From the NCBI RefSeq assembly GCF_901709675.1, contig NC_051087.1:8212884-8276883 (forward strand): 64,000 bases of DNA, read 5' to 3'. A program made the translations under genes and the position numbers. Below, one piece after another: positions 13,527 to 25,170 of the stretch (the stretch's first letter is position 1; every line of letters begins with the position of its first letter). This DNA is from Syngnathus acus. Lineage: Eukaryota > Chordata > Actinopteri > Syngnathiformes > Syngnathidae. Under the pieces are notes generated by a model. The model saw only the letters and a list, made by a program, of their open reading frames with translations. It had not been told where the DNA came from and ran no database searches.

Positions 13527-13545
13527 GGGGAGGGGAGGGGCGGGG
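13527..13545 (+). promoter_or_regulatory. G-quadruplex motif
   Basis: GGGGAGGGGAGGGGCGGGG has four runs of four G separated by single-base loops, the arrangement expected to form a very stable G4. In the inferred intron it would also be present in the sgcz pre-mRNA. It lies in otherwise AT-rich sequence. No promoter features are evident around it. Confidence 0.75.
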
Positions 13546-14240
13546 ATTTATTTTGTAAAGTGGATGACGCAACCAGTGATTTATTGAGGTGCAGTGTCTA
13601 AAATGCCGCTGTTTTGCAGTGCCCCATTCCCTCGTTTGGACCTTTGACATGTCCCTTTGACTTTGGGCTTGCTAGTTGGTTCAAGAACCTTTCTTTTCTG
13701 CCTTATGTCCTTTCCTATGTTCTGTCCTTAAGCATGTAATAGCAGCGGAATCTCCTGGCTGGTTACCTTTGACTCTGTTTATCACTACAAGATGGACATT
13801 TTTAAATGCTATTGTTTGACGCCAGTTTGCCCTTGGCGAGGACAAAATCTGGGATGGTTTTCAGGTTTCAAAAGCTTCTTTCCTGTTGCTTGGATTTTAT
13901 TTCAGAGTATGGTAAATGTGTTCTCTTACGTTTCTCCTTTTTTATGTAATGTTGAAGTAGGTCATGCTGGCCTCTGCAGCTCAGCTGTGCTTGTCTGTAT
14001 ATTGCAGTACATTTGAAGACGTAACCAATTATATAAAATGGTCCAATGTATCAGGTAGACAGGTCTTCAAATGGCAATGACTGATGTGTGTCCTGAACCA
14101 AATGTGCACAAATACGTCGCATGAATGCCAACACATGCTGACTTGTTTGCATCCTCCACTTAGACTAAATGCTCATCAAATGTTGGCTATCTTTGCATTT
14201 GACCTTCTACAATATCCACAGAGGTGGATTGGAATCGGTC

Positions 14241-14291
14241 CTTAGAACGTCAAATTGACTTTTTGGCTAATGTCAATTTGGGCGTTCCAAG
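14241..14291. repeat. inverted repeat (hairpin), possibly part of a longer palindrome
   Basis: The left arm CTTAGAACGTCAAATTGAC (14241-14259) pairs with the right arm GTCAATTTGGGCGTTCCAAG (14272-14291), with a 12-base loop and about three imperfections. Outer GGATTGG (14227-14233) and CCAATC (about 14317-14322) may extend it. It could be a MITE relic; no transcript evidence is visible. Confidence 0.65.
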
Positions 14292-14539
14292 AATGGTTCT
14301 ATTTCGAGGCTCATTGGTCCAATCAGTCTTTGCTTCTCACATTGATAAAGTAGCCCGGTCCATTAGGACTTCGATAAACTAATGTACTGAGTTTCTTAAA
14401 TGGAAAAAAGGACTAATTTGTTAGTGAATAAGTGAGTGTTCCCTTGAAAAAAGCTGGGACCTATTTTCTTTTCTTGGAACAAACACCACATTAATAACAA
14501 TCCAACTGTTTTAGTGAAACAATGATCATTCACTGGCCA

Positions 14540-14640
14540 TTAGTTCTATCATATTCTGGTAATGTGCTGAATGTTGACTCTGTTGGAAAGAGTTAGTTCT
14601 TTCATATTCTAGTAATGTGCTGAATGTTGACTGTTGGAAA
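14540..14640. repeat. 53-bp tandem duplication
   Basis: TTAGTTCTATCATATTCTGG, then TAATGTGCTGAATGTTGACT, begins at 14540 and recurs at 14593 with three or so substitutions and a small deletion (GACTCTGTTGG against GACTGTTGG). Two copies only. Confidence 0.95.
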
Positions 14641-15668
14641 CGGCACACATTAATGCTGTCTCTAACCTACTTGAAAAGATGTGACTAACAATGCACGATG
14701 TACGTACGTATGTTATGCATATTGTATAAGCTATTACCCACGGCTCGGTGCTGCCACTTTTTGCCATCTCTTATTGGCTATTTGTTTAATATAATTAAGT
14801 GCAACAGACATGTGCACACACAAACTGGATGCTGCTGACTCATACAGATTAGAAGAGAATAATAATCCTATTATCCTGTTGTCTTTCCTACCATGTCTTC
14901 TATTACATTTGACAAGAGCTGAACGTTGATGAAAGTGCACGTGTCTAAGCACGGTAGCGTTTACGCGATGTGTCAGCATATCTGCATGAGTGTTTGTTTT
15001 CTCTGATCATGTACTCACACAAACTGAAGCTAACTAAACCACAGGACAAAGTCGGCGCATCAATAAACAAGCCACATTTCTACACTTCCATAAAGTTGAG
15101 GTAATTTTTTACTTTTAGTGAGTTAACCTTGGATGGCTGCTGTGATTCTTGTGACCCAGTAATAGTTAAATTGCTCTAGATGGATATACAGGGCTCATAA
15201 TGTCCATTAGAGAGAATGTAAAATCAATAGTTGCCATACAGACTGTTTTAAATGCAAGCTTTGAAAGCATCCATTTGCTTTGTCTTGCTCTTTTTACTTT
15301 TCCCCTTCTCCCGTGCCTCATGCTTTTACAAAGCCTACCCCCAAAATTCAAACTACAGTATGTCAAATGTACATTCCCGCTGAAATTCTGACTGAAAAGC
15401 TGCTTACAAACTTTGTGGTCAAACTACACCTATGTGATGTAATACGATGACGGTGGGAATTTTACTGAAGAAATATGAAAACATTGGAGGTCCTCTGTGG
15501 AGTACGCAATGCATTTTTATAGCCCTTCTCTAAAATTAGGCTCACTTTTCACTTGCAAGTCTCTGCATCCATCATTGCAGTGTCTATCTCTGTCACCTGC
15601 TAAATCGCTTCAATTGCCTCCATGTCTGTATGGATGAGGGACAGATGCAGCCAAATTGACTCATTTAA

Positions 15669-15700
15669 CACACACACACACACGCACACACACACACATG
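15669..15700. repeat. (CA)n microsatellite
   Basis: About 15 units with one CG interruption. Confidence 0.9.
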
Positions 15701-16619
15701 CAAAGAGCAATTACCTGCGAAGGTGCAGTTGGTAGTGGCCTGATACTTGACACTTGCGACTAAGAGTTGACCTATAGACCCCAGGCTTCTTGGTATAGGT
15801 GCTGCCTAATGACTTAATCTTCCTCCACTTGCTCTTTGTCTGCATCTATTAGTCTCTCCACTTCTATCCCTTTTGACCTTCTTCCCTTCACCCAATCTCT
15901 TCCTTGCACAGTGCAGTATCTGTCTTTTAATCTGGATATCCCAAAATGGATCACAGACTGGCCCCTCCAGATAGCCAGACGCATGCATGGAGTGACCGTA
16001 ACATTTCACACTTAATTAAAGTATTCAGAAAGAATGGCCAGTATATGTTTTTTTTCATATTGAGTCACAGCAAAAGGCATTAGTGTTTCCCAATTGTTGG
16101 ATCAATGCGATTGCATTGGATTGAAGGTCATTGCTATAGTAACTCAGTACAGTCACATCTTACTTTAGCAAACTAGCATTATTGTTAATTTTATCGCTTT
16201 TGTGTCTCTGAATTGCATAAAAAATGTAATTAGGCAAAATAGCTAATTTAGTGCAATTTATTTGATCTTCGTCTGCACATCCATTTGATGAGGTCCTCCA
16301 CGATGCAAAAATAATCACTTCTGCCTACACCATAATTATAGCTGTCGCGTTATGCACCCATCTTATAAACAGTGGCTTCAATTAAAGTAATTGTAAAACT
16401 GTTAAGATGACATTTTGTCAGAAATTACACTGAGGTTATAATTCATTTTTCTGCTAACAAGAAAAAGTTATTTAGTTCAGTCTAAATCACTTTTCTATTG
16501 CCATAAGTCACTGTTGGTGCTAAAAGTAATCATAATAATGAAAGAAAATCACATATTTTTCTTTGCCAACAATAAACAGCCTATTTTGGTCTTGCCATTG
16601 CTTGTTGTGTTGAACTGCT

Positions 16620-17000
16620 AAATTGGCAAAACAAGCACTGCATGTTATGTTCACTGATGAGTCCACATTCAGTCCAAGTGTGGAGAAGACACAGACAACA
16701 CTGAACTGATTGTTGCTCCATTAGGGTAGCACCTTTTGGTGGAGGCAGTATGATAGGTAAGGCGGGGAGCTTCTCTCTCATTGGAAAACCAAGGCTTTTC
16801 TTCAAGGGAGGCAATTTCAATGCAGAGACATATCCAGATGAGATTGTGCAACCAGTGGCAATCGAATCCTGCCCTCCAACACGAGAACACCTGACCCCGC
16901 AGAGAGGCGGTTATCAGGAACTACTTCCAGAATTTAGGAGTTAAGAGGGAGGAATGACCTGCCAGCAGTCAACCTTAACCCTATTTATGGGATCGGTATT
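16620..17000 (+). pseudogene. Tc1/mariner-like transposase remnant
   Basis: A degenerate DDE transposase can be followed through frameshifts. KLAKQALHVMFTDESTF (16620-16670) matches the block holding the first catalytic Asp. VWRRHRQH and FGGGSMIG (about 16678-16756) match the middle block. LFFKGGNFNAETYPDEIVQP (16798-16857) matches the 'GNLNA..Y.DEIL.P' block. LQHENT then a stop (about 16876-16896) aligns with the usual QQDN, where the second Asp reads as Glu. YLQNLGVKREE then a stop, followed by PAVNLNPI (about 16921-16992), aligns with WPARSPDLNPIEH, where the third acidic site reads as Asn. The copy is therefore inactive. The N-terminal DNA-binding half and the terminal repeats were not recognised. 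It lies in the intron, sense to sgcz. Confidence 0.8.
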
Positions 17001-17390
17001 ACAAAAAAGGGGTTGTTCTATTTGTTAGTTTACTGAGCATATTATGAAGGGTACTGCATGATTGATAGTTATCTTGCTTGATTTCTGCCACCATGCCAAA
17101 TGTTAAGACATGGAAGCCAACCAAGCCACATGACCTGGGTTGTGTCAAGACCAGTGTTTACTTCATTTATAATAGATCTTGTCTGTTGTAAAGAATATAG
17201 CAGGTGGGCCAATGTCATTACCCAGCCCGGAGGCAAACAGGAAACTGTCTGCTGAGCAAATATTGGGCTACATGGATAAAGATGCAATGGTTGCCATAGT
17301 AACTGGCCCATATGGGATGCCATATTTAGTTGAGACTGGTGTCTTTTGCCTGCTGCAGCCGAAGACTGAGGAATTGGCCATATCAATAGC

Positions 17391-17392
<2 letters not shown>

Positions 17393-17431
<39 letters not shown>
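17393..17431. repeat. (TG)n microsatellite
   Basis: About 19 TG units; a second imperfect GTGTGCGTGC run follows to 17470. It creates most of the C-terminal half of a spurious 172-residue frame. Confidence 0.95.
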
Positions 17432-17434
<3 letters not shown>

Positions 17435-20400
17435 TCCTGTCTACCTGCGTGTGTGCGTGCGTGCGTGTGCTGACATTTTATCATGGCCATTTTATTGATG
17501 TCTGTGTGTTTTTGTGGTTTGGAATTGTGCAACTCAGCATACACACTACAAAGGCGACCAAGATTTACCCTTTTTTGATTTTAGTGGGACACCTGGGCCA
17601 AGGCCACAGGGACAGAGCAGATGGCCTGTTTCATTTTGTACTGTCAAGGCAATTTTTTGACAAAGACAAAGAACATTTCAGGGCATGGCAAACATGATAT
17701 TTTTTAAGAACTTGACACTAATGGTGTTTTGAGTGTCATTGTGAAGCACAAAAATCAATTACCTAACAATCAGGGATTACCTTGAAGAACTTCACAGTAA
17801 GCAACATTGAACTATGTGTATAGATAGTGTCTCTGTGTTTTTATTTGTTTCTTTGTTAGTTTTTGTTTGGATATGGACAATTACTGACTATGCCCAAAAA
17901 TATCATCATCACAGTCATGCCATATGCAATATGCATATATGCAATAAAATCGTATTGAAATGAACTTTATCTAACTTTGACCAATCTGATAAAACCTCAA
18001 ATGGGCATCGCCATTCAATCGGGAAACTGTAAATTATTACAAATACATTTACTTTATTTATCCCACATGGAAAAAAAAGGTTTTGTCTTATTAGTAATTA
18101 GTAATTTCTTTATATCCAAGTGTAGATGAAAAAAATATCCTAAACCTAGCTTACTGGAAGACACAGTTTGAACATGAACTAAACATTTAAATATCATCTC
18201 TTACATTTGCATTGCCATCTGCAATGTACAATATATCCCTGTGCATAATCAGACCGGCAATCTGGCATATCATTTGTTGTTTTAATTGTATGAGAATGTC
18301 AAAAGTGCATTTTATCTTTGAATGACATAATGCAGTGTGCCTCATCATTTCATTCAATCTTTACTGTTGTGAGTTTACCACCATGGATGACTTTGCCATG
18401 TCCAATTTGTGTTGTAATCCATTTAGAGCACCTACACATTTTAATTAAACATGTGTAGTGCCAGTATAAATAGAGGACACGAGTTAGCAGGCACACGACT
18501 TTATCGACTTTATAAAACCTGTTTATGAGTCTACTGAACTGACATGAAAATCACAGTGCTTTCAAATTGTCCACTGATATTTTGTTCATGGACAAGCAGA
18601 AGGTCTTTTATATGTTTGTGCATTTGAGCAGTGCAAGTACAAAGATGATATCTTGTTACATATGCAAGGGGTGGCGCGGCACTAAAAAGACAGCTGTGAG
18701 TGAAGACGAATAAAAACAAAAAATGCTTGTGTGCATCTCTCCTCAATGATTTTTTTCTTCTATCACTCATCGAGTGTTTAAATATTTTTCTTTATCAGGA
18801 TACATTGAGTGTTTTTTTCTTTCCACTGAAATGAGACTTCTTTGCCTTTCTTTTTCTTTTCAATGGAACATTTGCCTAAAAACAACTTGCTGTTCAAATA
18901 ATCTGCAATACATCAGACTTCTTCTTTTTCACAAATTTAGTGATGCTGAAACAGTAGGGTAGCAGAGATGGCATTTAACCACAGAACTCCAAATTTAGTT
19001 TGGTAAAAGGTCAAACTTATTATACTGTGCATGCAAGGATAATAGCCACTAAATAGAAATAAAACGAATTTTCATCACATTTGTAGTATGCTGAAAACAT
19101 TTCACGTTTCTTTTTAACAAGCCAGAATGTTGACTTGAGCAGTACATATTTGACAAAACTGTCGGACTCAAGATGTCTTTACTAACATTAAACAATTATG
19201 AAAAAAATAATCACATAATTAATTATATAGATCAAAGTATGACATTGGAGATTCTGGCCCGACGTCAGCAAAATGGACACGAGTATGATAATTCAGTACA
19301 ACAATGCCAAATAAAAAAAACAAAAATATTTGGTTGTCCCTGAGGTAGACCATGGAACCTGCTGTACAAATATTTTCATTGGTCCTGTTGATCAGAGAGG
19401 ACGGAGACATAAGGCGCTGGTTGTGTGCATTTTAGGATGCAATACATGTTCTGCGATGGCAATTTAGATGCTGCTTAGAATCTGTAAAATGATTACGTAA
19501 ATTCTAATGGCGAGACAGATTTAATGACCTGCAATCATTTGGCAATTACAATTAATGACTGTAAAGAAATGCATGAGAACAAGATGTTTTCTGTCAGTAT
19601 ATAATTGTTACAATGGAAATCATGACTTCTTGTGGATTTATAAGGCATTCGACCGAAATGTATCAGTCAAGCAAACGCAATGTGACTTGACAGGAAGCCT
19701 TTGCAAAAGCCACTTTCCATTGAATTTAATGAATCACGTGGGTCGTTATTTAAATAGCTTCTGGAAATTATAGTAGTTATCAAGTAACAGTAGCTCTGAT
19801 GACTTGTGCCAGCAATGTGAAATGCAACCCTGACTTTGTACACAAAAATCATAGACTACCTGATTTAAATAACTTTATAAATGCACACTTTTAGGGACTA
19901 TACGGTAAAAAATGTTGAGTACTGTGGTTTTTTTTTTTATCCTTAGTTGAAAACTGGATTTAGCTGTGTCATATCCCCCGAAATGTACCGTCTCAGGGAA
20001 TTCTATCTCATCTTTCATTTGAACTGTTACATCAAATGTTTCTCTTTTTGACTGGGGGATTAAATTCTATATGTTTCCCCTCTACCTGACACCCACATTC
20101 TAATACCTGATGCAAATACCCTTTTCAACTATGTACCCATCAGAGAAAAGCCAGCTCTCATTTAAATTTGTCTTCATAATACTGTAGGTACAGTAGCGAA
20201 TGTAATGTAAAGGGTAATAAAACATTTATTTTGTGAATACAAAAGAGGTAGTGCTTTGTCTAAGCACTGCTTTGAGTATTTCTTGTTTATCGTGTCACGC
20301 CTTGGGCTCTTCCCTTGGCCGTGTTTTCAGGTCATCAGTCTTTGTTAACCGTTATGGTTTCTTCACCAATGCACTCGTGTGAGCACAGCACCTAGGAATC

Positions 20401-20959
20401 GATAGCCAATAAAGTCTGATCAATGGAGCTTACTGAGCAATCTAATGGTTCAAAGGTCTTGTGCATGGCATTACTGCTCATGGTACTTATAGATCTTATT
20501 GTGTCTCTACAAGGATTCCATTGAGACGTTTGCATATTTGTATTCAATTTGTATTAAAAAGAAACACTGCCCACTTTATGGTTGTTTGTGTAAGAGTGTG
20601 GTCGATTGCTTATGAGCATTGGTAAGTATCAATAAGTGGAAGCAGTCTACCACTACTAACTGCCATAATTTCACTTGGAAACAATAACTTTCACTGATGA
20701 CACTTGTAGCGATTATTCAGACAAACAAGAATCAGCATGTTTTCTTTGGGGGGGGGGCTCATCAGTGTCCTCAATCGGTGGAGGCAGATGTGGCTTAGCA
20801 TAAAGAATGAGCTATCCAACTGCTCAACATGCCCCAGGCACTGGAAAGCTGTCCATTGCTATCTCAGTATTAATGGTAAGGTCAAACGCAGTCATGATGC
20901 TGATGGACTCTATGCCGGCAGCTCTTTCATGTTTGGCGTAAGGTGGACAAGTTGACTTC

Positions 20960-21122
20960 CGGTTGGAAACGCATAGTGACCAATGACAGCGTTTTTTTCA
21001 ACGCTAAGGTTGTGCGATTGATCCTCAACCCTGGTGATCATGACAAAGTGTCCTTGAGCAAGACACTGAATCCCAATTTGCTCCCGGTGTGGACCTGGCA
21101 GAGCTATAAAAAAAAAAAAAAA
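20960..21122 (+). repeat. SINE-like remnant with poly(A) tail
   Basis: GTGTCCTTGAGCAAGACACT then GAATCCCAATTTGCTCCCGG is wording widespread in fish short repeats. It is followed by an A15 run (21108-21122). Upstream, GTGCGATTGATCCTCAACCC loosely resembles a tRNA-type B box. The 5' end is not defined. Confidence 0.45.
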
Positions 21123-22160
21123 TGCTATACGTATACCTAAGTGCAGTTTACCATATCTGATTCAGTAAACCCAGTTTAATAGTTATTGTAAAGTGCAATT
21201 ATACAAAGCAATTGGGTCATAAAAGCACAAAACACAAGAAATGATCAAATAATAATAAGCGTACATGACGAATGTGTTCACAGCTTGAGAGTTTCTCAAT
21301 CCCGGCCGTAGCTCTGCAGCGCTGAGCGGAGATGACAGATCTTCAACCGCTGTCAACTGTAGTATTAGAGTTGATCGGGAATTGGCCTTGGCAAATATGA
21401 TCTCATTTGTAGTTTCGGATCATTGGGAAATGATTTAAAACTCAAAGCTGAACGACATACCACAGTGTTTGTTGGCCTGAGGAGCTATCACCTGGTCTTT
21501 AAAATGTGAAAAACTTTTATACCATTTTAATCTTGAAAAAAAAGACATCACATTTATTTAAGGAGGTAATTTTTCCATCAAATGATTTCCCAATAGCTTG
21601 GAAAATATTGACTGTTAGGCCACTTGACATTTCCAACAGAAATGTGTTGCCTTGCATATGGTCAGATTGTTGAAATTCGTAAAATGCCCCAGAAGATTGC
21701 AGTCAAAGTCATTTATTTACCAGAAGTTGCTCAATACAGGGAGCGAATAAGATTCCTATTTGGCCAAATCAGTGTAAAAGCATAGACTGGAAAACAGCTC
21801 TAAACATTGATTAGCTGAGTCACCCACCTATGCTCAATCATATACGTATTTACTGGCAGTTTCTCAGTTTGTAATGACCAGAAACACTGTAACACTTACA
21901 CCAAATACTAAGGCTGCTTACTTTATGGAAACTTAGCGGCTATTCATGTCCTTATTTCATGGTAAAAAAGCAAAGGAAAAATCTGTCCAAAATTGTCAAA
22001 CGCGATCGTGTTGTGTCTCTCCACATCTAATGGGAGGTTAAGACAAGGCCACCAACAGTGTCATTGCCACTTTGTTGCTGCACCTGTGTGTGTTTTGCAT
22101 GCGTTGTGTGTGGTCTGTTTCCTTTGGCGCAAACAAATATCAGAGCTGCTTGAGTGTGCG

Positions 22161-22206
22161 TGTGCATGCATGTGTGTGTGTGTGTGTTTGCGCGTGTGTG
22201 CGTGTA
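22161..22206. repeat. imperfect (TG)n microsatellite
   Basis: TGTGTG runs with GCATGCA and GCGCG interruptions. Confidence 0.85.
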
Positions 22207-23999
22207 ATCACATTGACAGGCTTGGCTGCAGGTCCTCGTCACCTTGTCTGTACGCCAGCAGGGCTCAGTCGTCTCTTAGATCGCACTTCATGGCGGTAAA
22301 TTGCACATTTTATCAACTTGCTAGTGAGAAATTATTGTCAGCAAGAATATTGGGTACCAAAAAACATTGCATTAGACAAGTGTCAGACTGCATCAATTGT
22401 AATACTTCTTTATATTCCAGCAATCATTACAATATTTTTCCCTTTGGCTTTCTGTGCTTTTTTTGTTTTGTTTGTGTGACCGGCAGCACTGATGGAAAAT
22501 AGAGGCAATTGGACGACAAAATTGAAATTATAACCAGTGATGATTCTACGGGCTTTTTTTTTTTTTTTAACCTTCAAGGCACTTAAAGCACTTTAACACT
22601 GTCTCCTCATTCAACTACAGATGATGCGGCATCAGGAGCAGCTGGGCTTTCAGTAGCTTGCTAAAAAAAATACTTAGACGTGATCACAATGCTGAGTATA
22701 GAAACTTTTGGGTTTGGAGACAACCACTCTACCACTTGAACTATCTCATTCCACAAATAATACTGGATTTGCCGGTTTGGGAGCAGTGGCTTTTTAAGAG
22801 GGGCACAAATTTAAACGCACACACAAGCAGCTCTGATATTGTTTGCTCCAAAGGACACACAAAAAGGTGGGCAGGGTCGGCCTGGCGCTCCTCGAACCGC
22901 CATTGGTTATGCCGTCAAAAGTAGTACACGCATCTCTGTCCTGGCAACACATTAGATCAATGCCAGAAATCGATCAAGCACTTAGTCGATCGCTGTTATC
23001 TTCCATCAGTACACAAATGCAAAGTAGACCGGTGTGTTTTTTCTTCTGTATGATTTTTGATAGCCATGAAAAGGTTAGTCTGAACCTACCATTGGTTGTT
23101 ACTGTTGTATTAAATTCTAAATGTCCTAACTTCTGGAGTGGGCAACTCTGTGCAGAAATTCTGGTTGGTCACACTTTCCAAAAATAAGGCAGAAAGAGCA
23201 GAGCAACCAAAATGGCTGGGAGCAATGAAGTCTCTGTGGCATTGTCCTCCTCTGCCACTTTCTGTCTGCTTATTCAACTTTGGCTTTCTACAGCCTCCTA
23301 CACTTTCCCACCTGGCATCTCTCCTCCCTCATCTCCCTCTTTCGCTCTTTTCAGCGCCTAGGCCTCTGAATCATTAATGCTTGGCATGTCATCATGATCG
23401 CTGTGGATGTGAGCTGCGTTCAGAGTGATTAGTCCTTCTCGCTGTGCTCACTTGATCTTCCACTTGCAGCAGCACATTGGCAGCTAACGTGACTTCTAAC
23501 ACGGCCCATCATCAAATATTCACTAAAAGGCTCAAATTAACATAAATGACATACATGATTGTACTTGCACACTTCTCTTGATGCTCTCTCGATCAGTGAG
23601 TTTCTAATTGCAGAGACCCGCTTGGCAACTATACTACTTTGTATGTAGCGTGAGGTGATTCTTATTCAGCCTCTGCTTGAGCTGCTGCCCTTTATTCAAA
23701 GAAAGCAGAATTTCCATACAATATCCAAAGCTACATTCATACAGTATACACATAGATAGATACTGCAGTTTAGAATTGTAATGAATGATACTTTGCTTGC
23801 TACAGAAACTCCATTGTGATTCATGACAATAGAATTGAACTTGTCTAGCTAAATTATGGGCTATTAAAATAAATGGAATCCAATAGAATTGTTTTTGTTT
23901 TGTTCTCTTTTGAACAAACTCGCCCTGCATACTTCAGCAAGAATCACTCTAAACAGCCTAATGTGGTATACATTTTGGGATTTTAAAATTATTTTTTAT

Positions 24000-24140
24000 T
24001 ACTGCAAAAAACAATTCCAGTTGAAGGGAACATATTTTTCCAAACAGTCTTGTGTGACAGTTAACTTTGTGCATTTACAGTGACAATTTGTACTATTGTA
24101 TTGCTGTTCATCTTTCAGCAAAAAATGTTTTTTGCAGTAT
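24000..24140. repeat. 13-bp perfect inverted repeat 115 bp apart
   Basis: TACTGCAAAAAAC at 24000-24012 is the exact reverse complement of GTTTTTTGCAGTA at 24128-24140. It could be the ends of a small unnamed MITE or chance in A/T-rich DNA. No target duplication is clear. Confidence 0.4.
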
Positions 24141-24144
24141 GATA

Positions 24145-24215
24145 ATGTGGTGATGGTAAAGCCCCATTCACAATTGGGTGACACAACAGCTGCAGTAAGT
24201 AGACCTTGCTCAAGG
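24145..24215 (+). repeat. possible short fragment of a dispersed teleost repeat
   Basis: GACCTTGCTCAAGGATACTG resembles the 'accttgctcaaggacactg' wording found in fish dispersed repeats, preceded by CCATTCACAATTGGGTGACA. Limits and family are unknown. Confidence 0.3.
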
Positions 24216-25141
24216 ATACTGAAGTCTCTTCACCTTTACAAAAAGGGGACCATTATTGTGCCACCACTTCCTGTGATCTGATAGGACACACACTGGAGGA
24301 ATGGCTACATTTTTGTTACAACTAATTACAATGACCTACTGCAGTACCTACTTTTATAAGATTAGTTCAATATCCATAAACTTGAAGGATCACAAACTTG
24401 GCTGTAACCAGTGGATATGATGTTTTATTTTTCTCATCGCAGCTCCTTTTGTGGTCTAAGAGGGAAGCTATGGGGAGTTGAGCTACATCCACATAGTGAG
24501 AAACAGCTATTATAGGCGGTAGGCCCAATTACAGTAAATACAAGTAAACCACGAACTCTGTCGCATGTTGCATTTGTCGCCGTGTTATGTTGCAAAATAC
24601 GAGTTGGCCTTCTAACCTTTGCAAAATGAAAGAGAAATCACCCTAAGTCTTGTAGCAAGATGGAACATCACATTGCCTTCAGCAGCTGTTTGTTCAGTTT
24701 TTCAAGCATCTGCGTTTTGCAAACAGGTAGTCCTCAAATGTTAGAAAGCTGCTCTGAGCACGGCAACAAGGGTGGGGTATGAAATGAGGGGAAAAAATCG
24801 CTCAAGTCGAGAGAAAGAAAGCAGGAAGAAGCACAGAGACTTTAAAGATGCCAACATTGCCAGCAGGGCAGTATGGTTAATAACATGGTTATTTCTTTTC
24901 AAGTGTATTTTTTTAATGTGTTGGTCTTTAGTACACACACAAAATGGTTCAAAGTAAGGCTTTGACTCCTCTGAAATACACTGTGTGGGAAAAAAAACAT
25001 TCTCCTTATCTGAACCTTGGAATGGTATTGAGTTTATAATAACATTTTAAGGGGAACGCTGTCCGTCCAGATATTAGGAATTTAGACAGCATAGGAAAAA
25101 ATGCCCTCCCACAAACGTCTAAAGCAGTCCCAACAAATCCT

Positions 25142-25170
25142 GCGACTTATACTCAGGAGCGACTTATATG
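25142..25170 (-). mobile_element. short fragment of the 47.7-kb MITE family
   Basis: GCGACTTATACTCAGGAGCG followed by ACTTATAT is the reverse complement of the subterminal part of the 47.7-kb element around 47800-47828. The terminal repeats are not preserved. Confidence 0.7.

Noticed and set aside
13200-13900. Promoter or CpG island near the G4 motif
   Set aside because: Apart from the G-run the region is AT-rich and CpG-poor, with no first exon or donor recognised.
14540-14640. CRISPR-like or satellite array
   Set aside because: Only two units, no spacer pattern, and a eukaryotic context.
17179-17697. 172-codon open frame after the Tc1 remnant
   Set aside because: Its middle is a (TG)n microsatellite, the first 70 residues match nothing I recognise, and there are no splice or codon-use signs of a gene.
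21993-22502. 169-codon open frame with Cys-rich middle
   Set aside because: The Cys-Val part is a TG repeat, and the flanks show no conservation signature I recognise.
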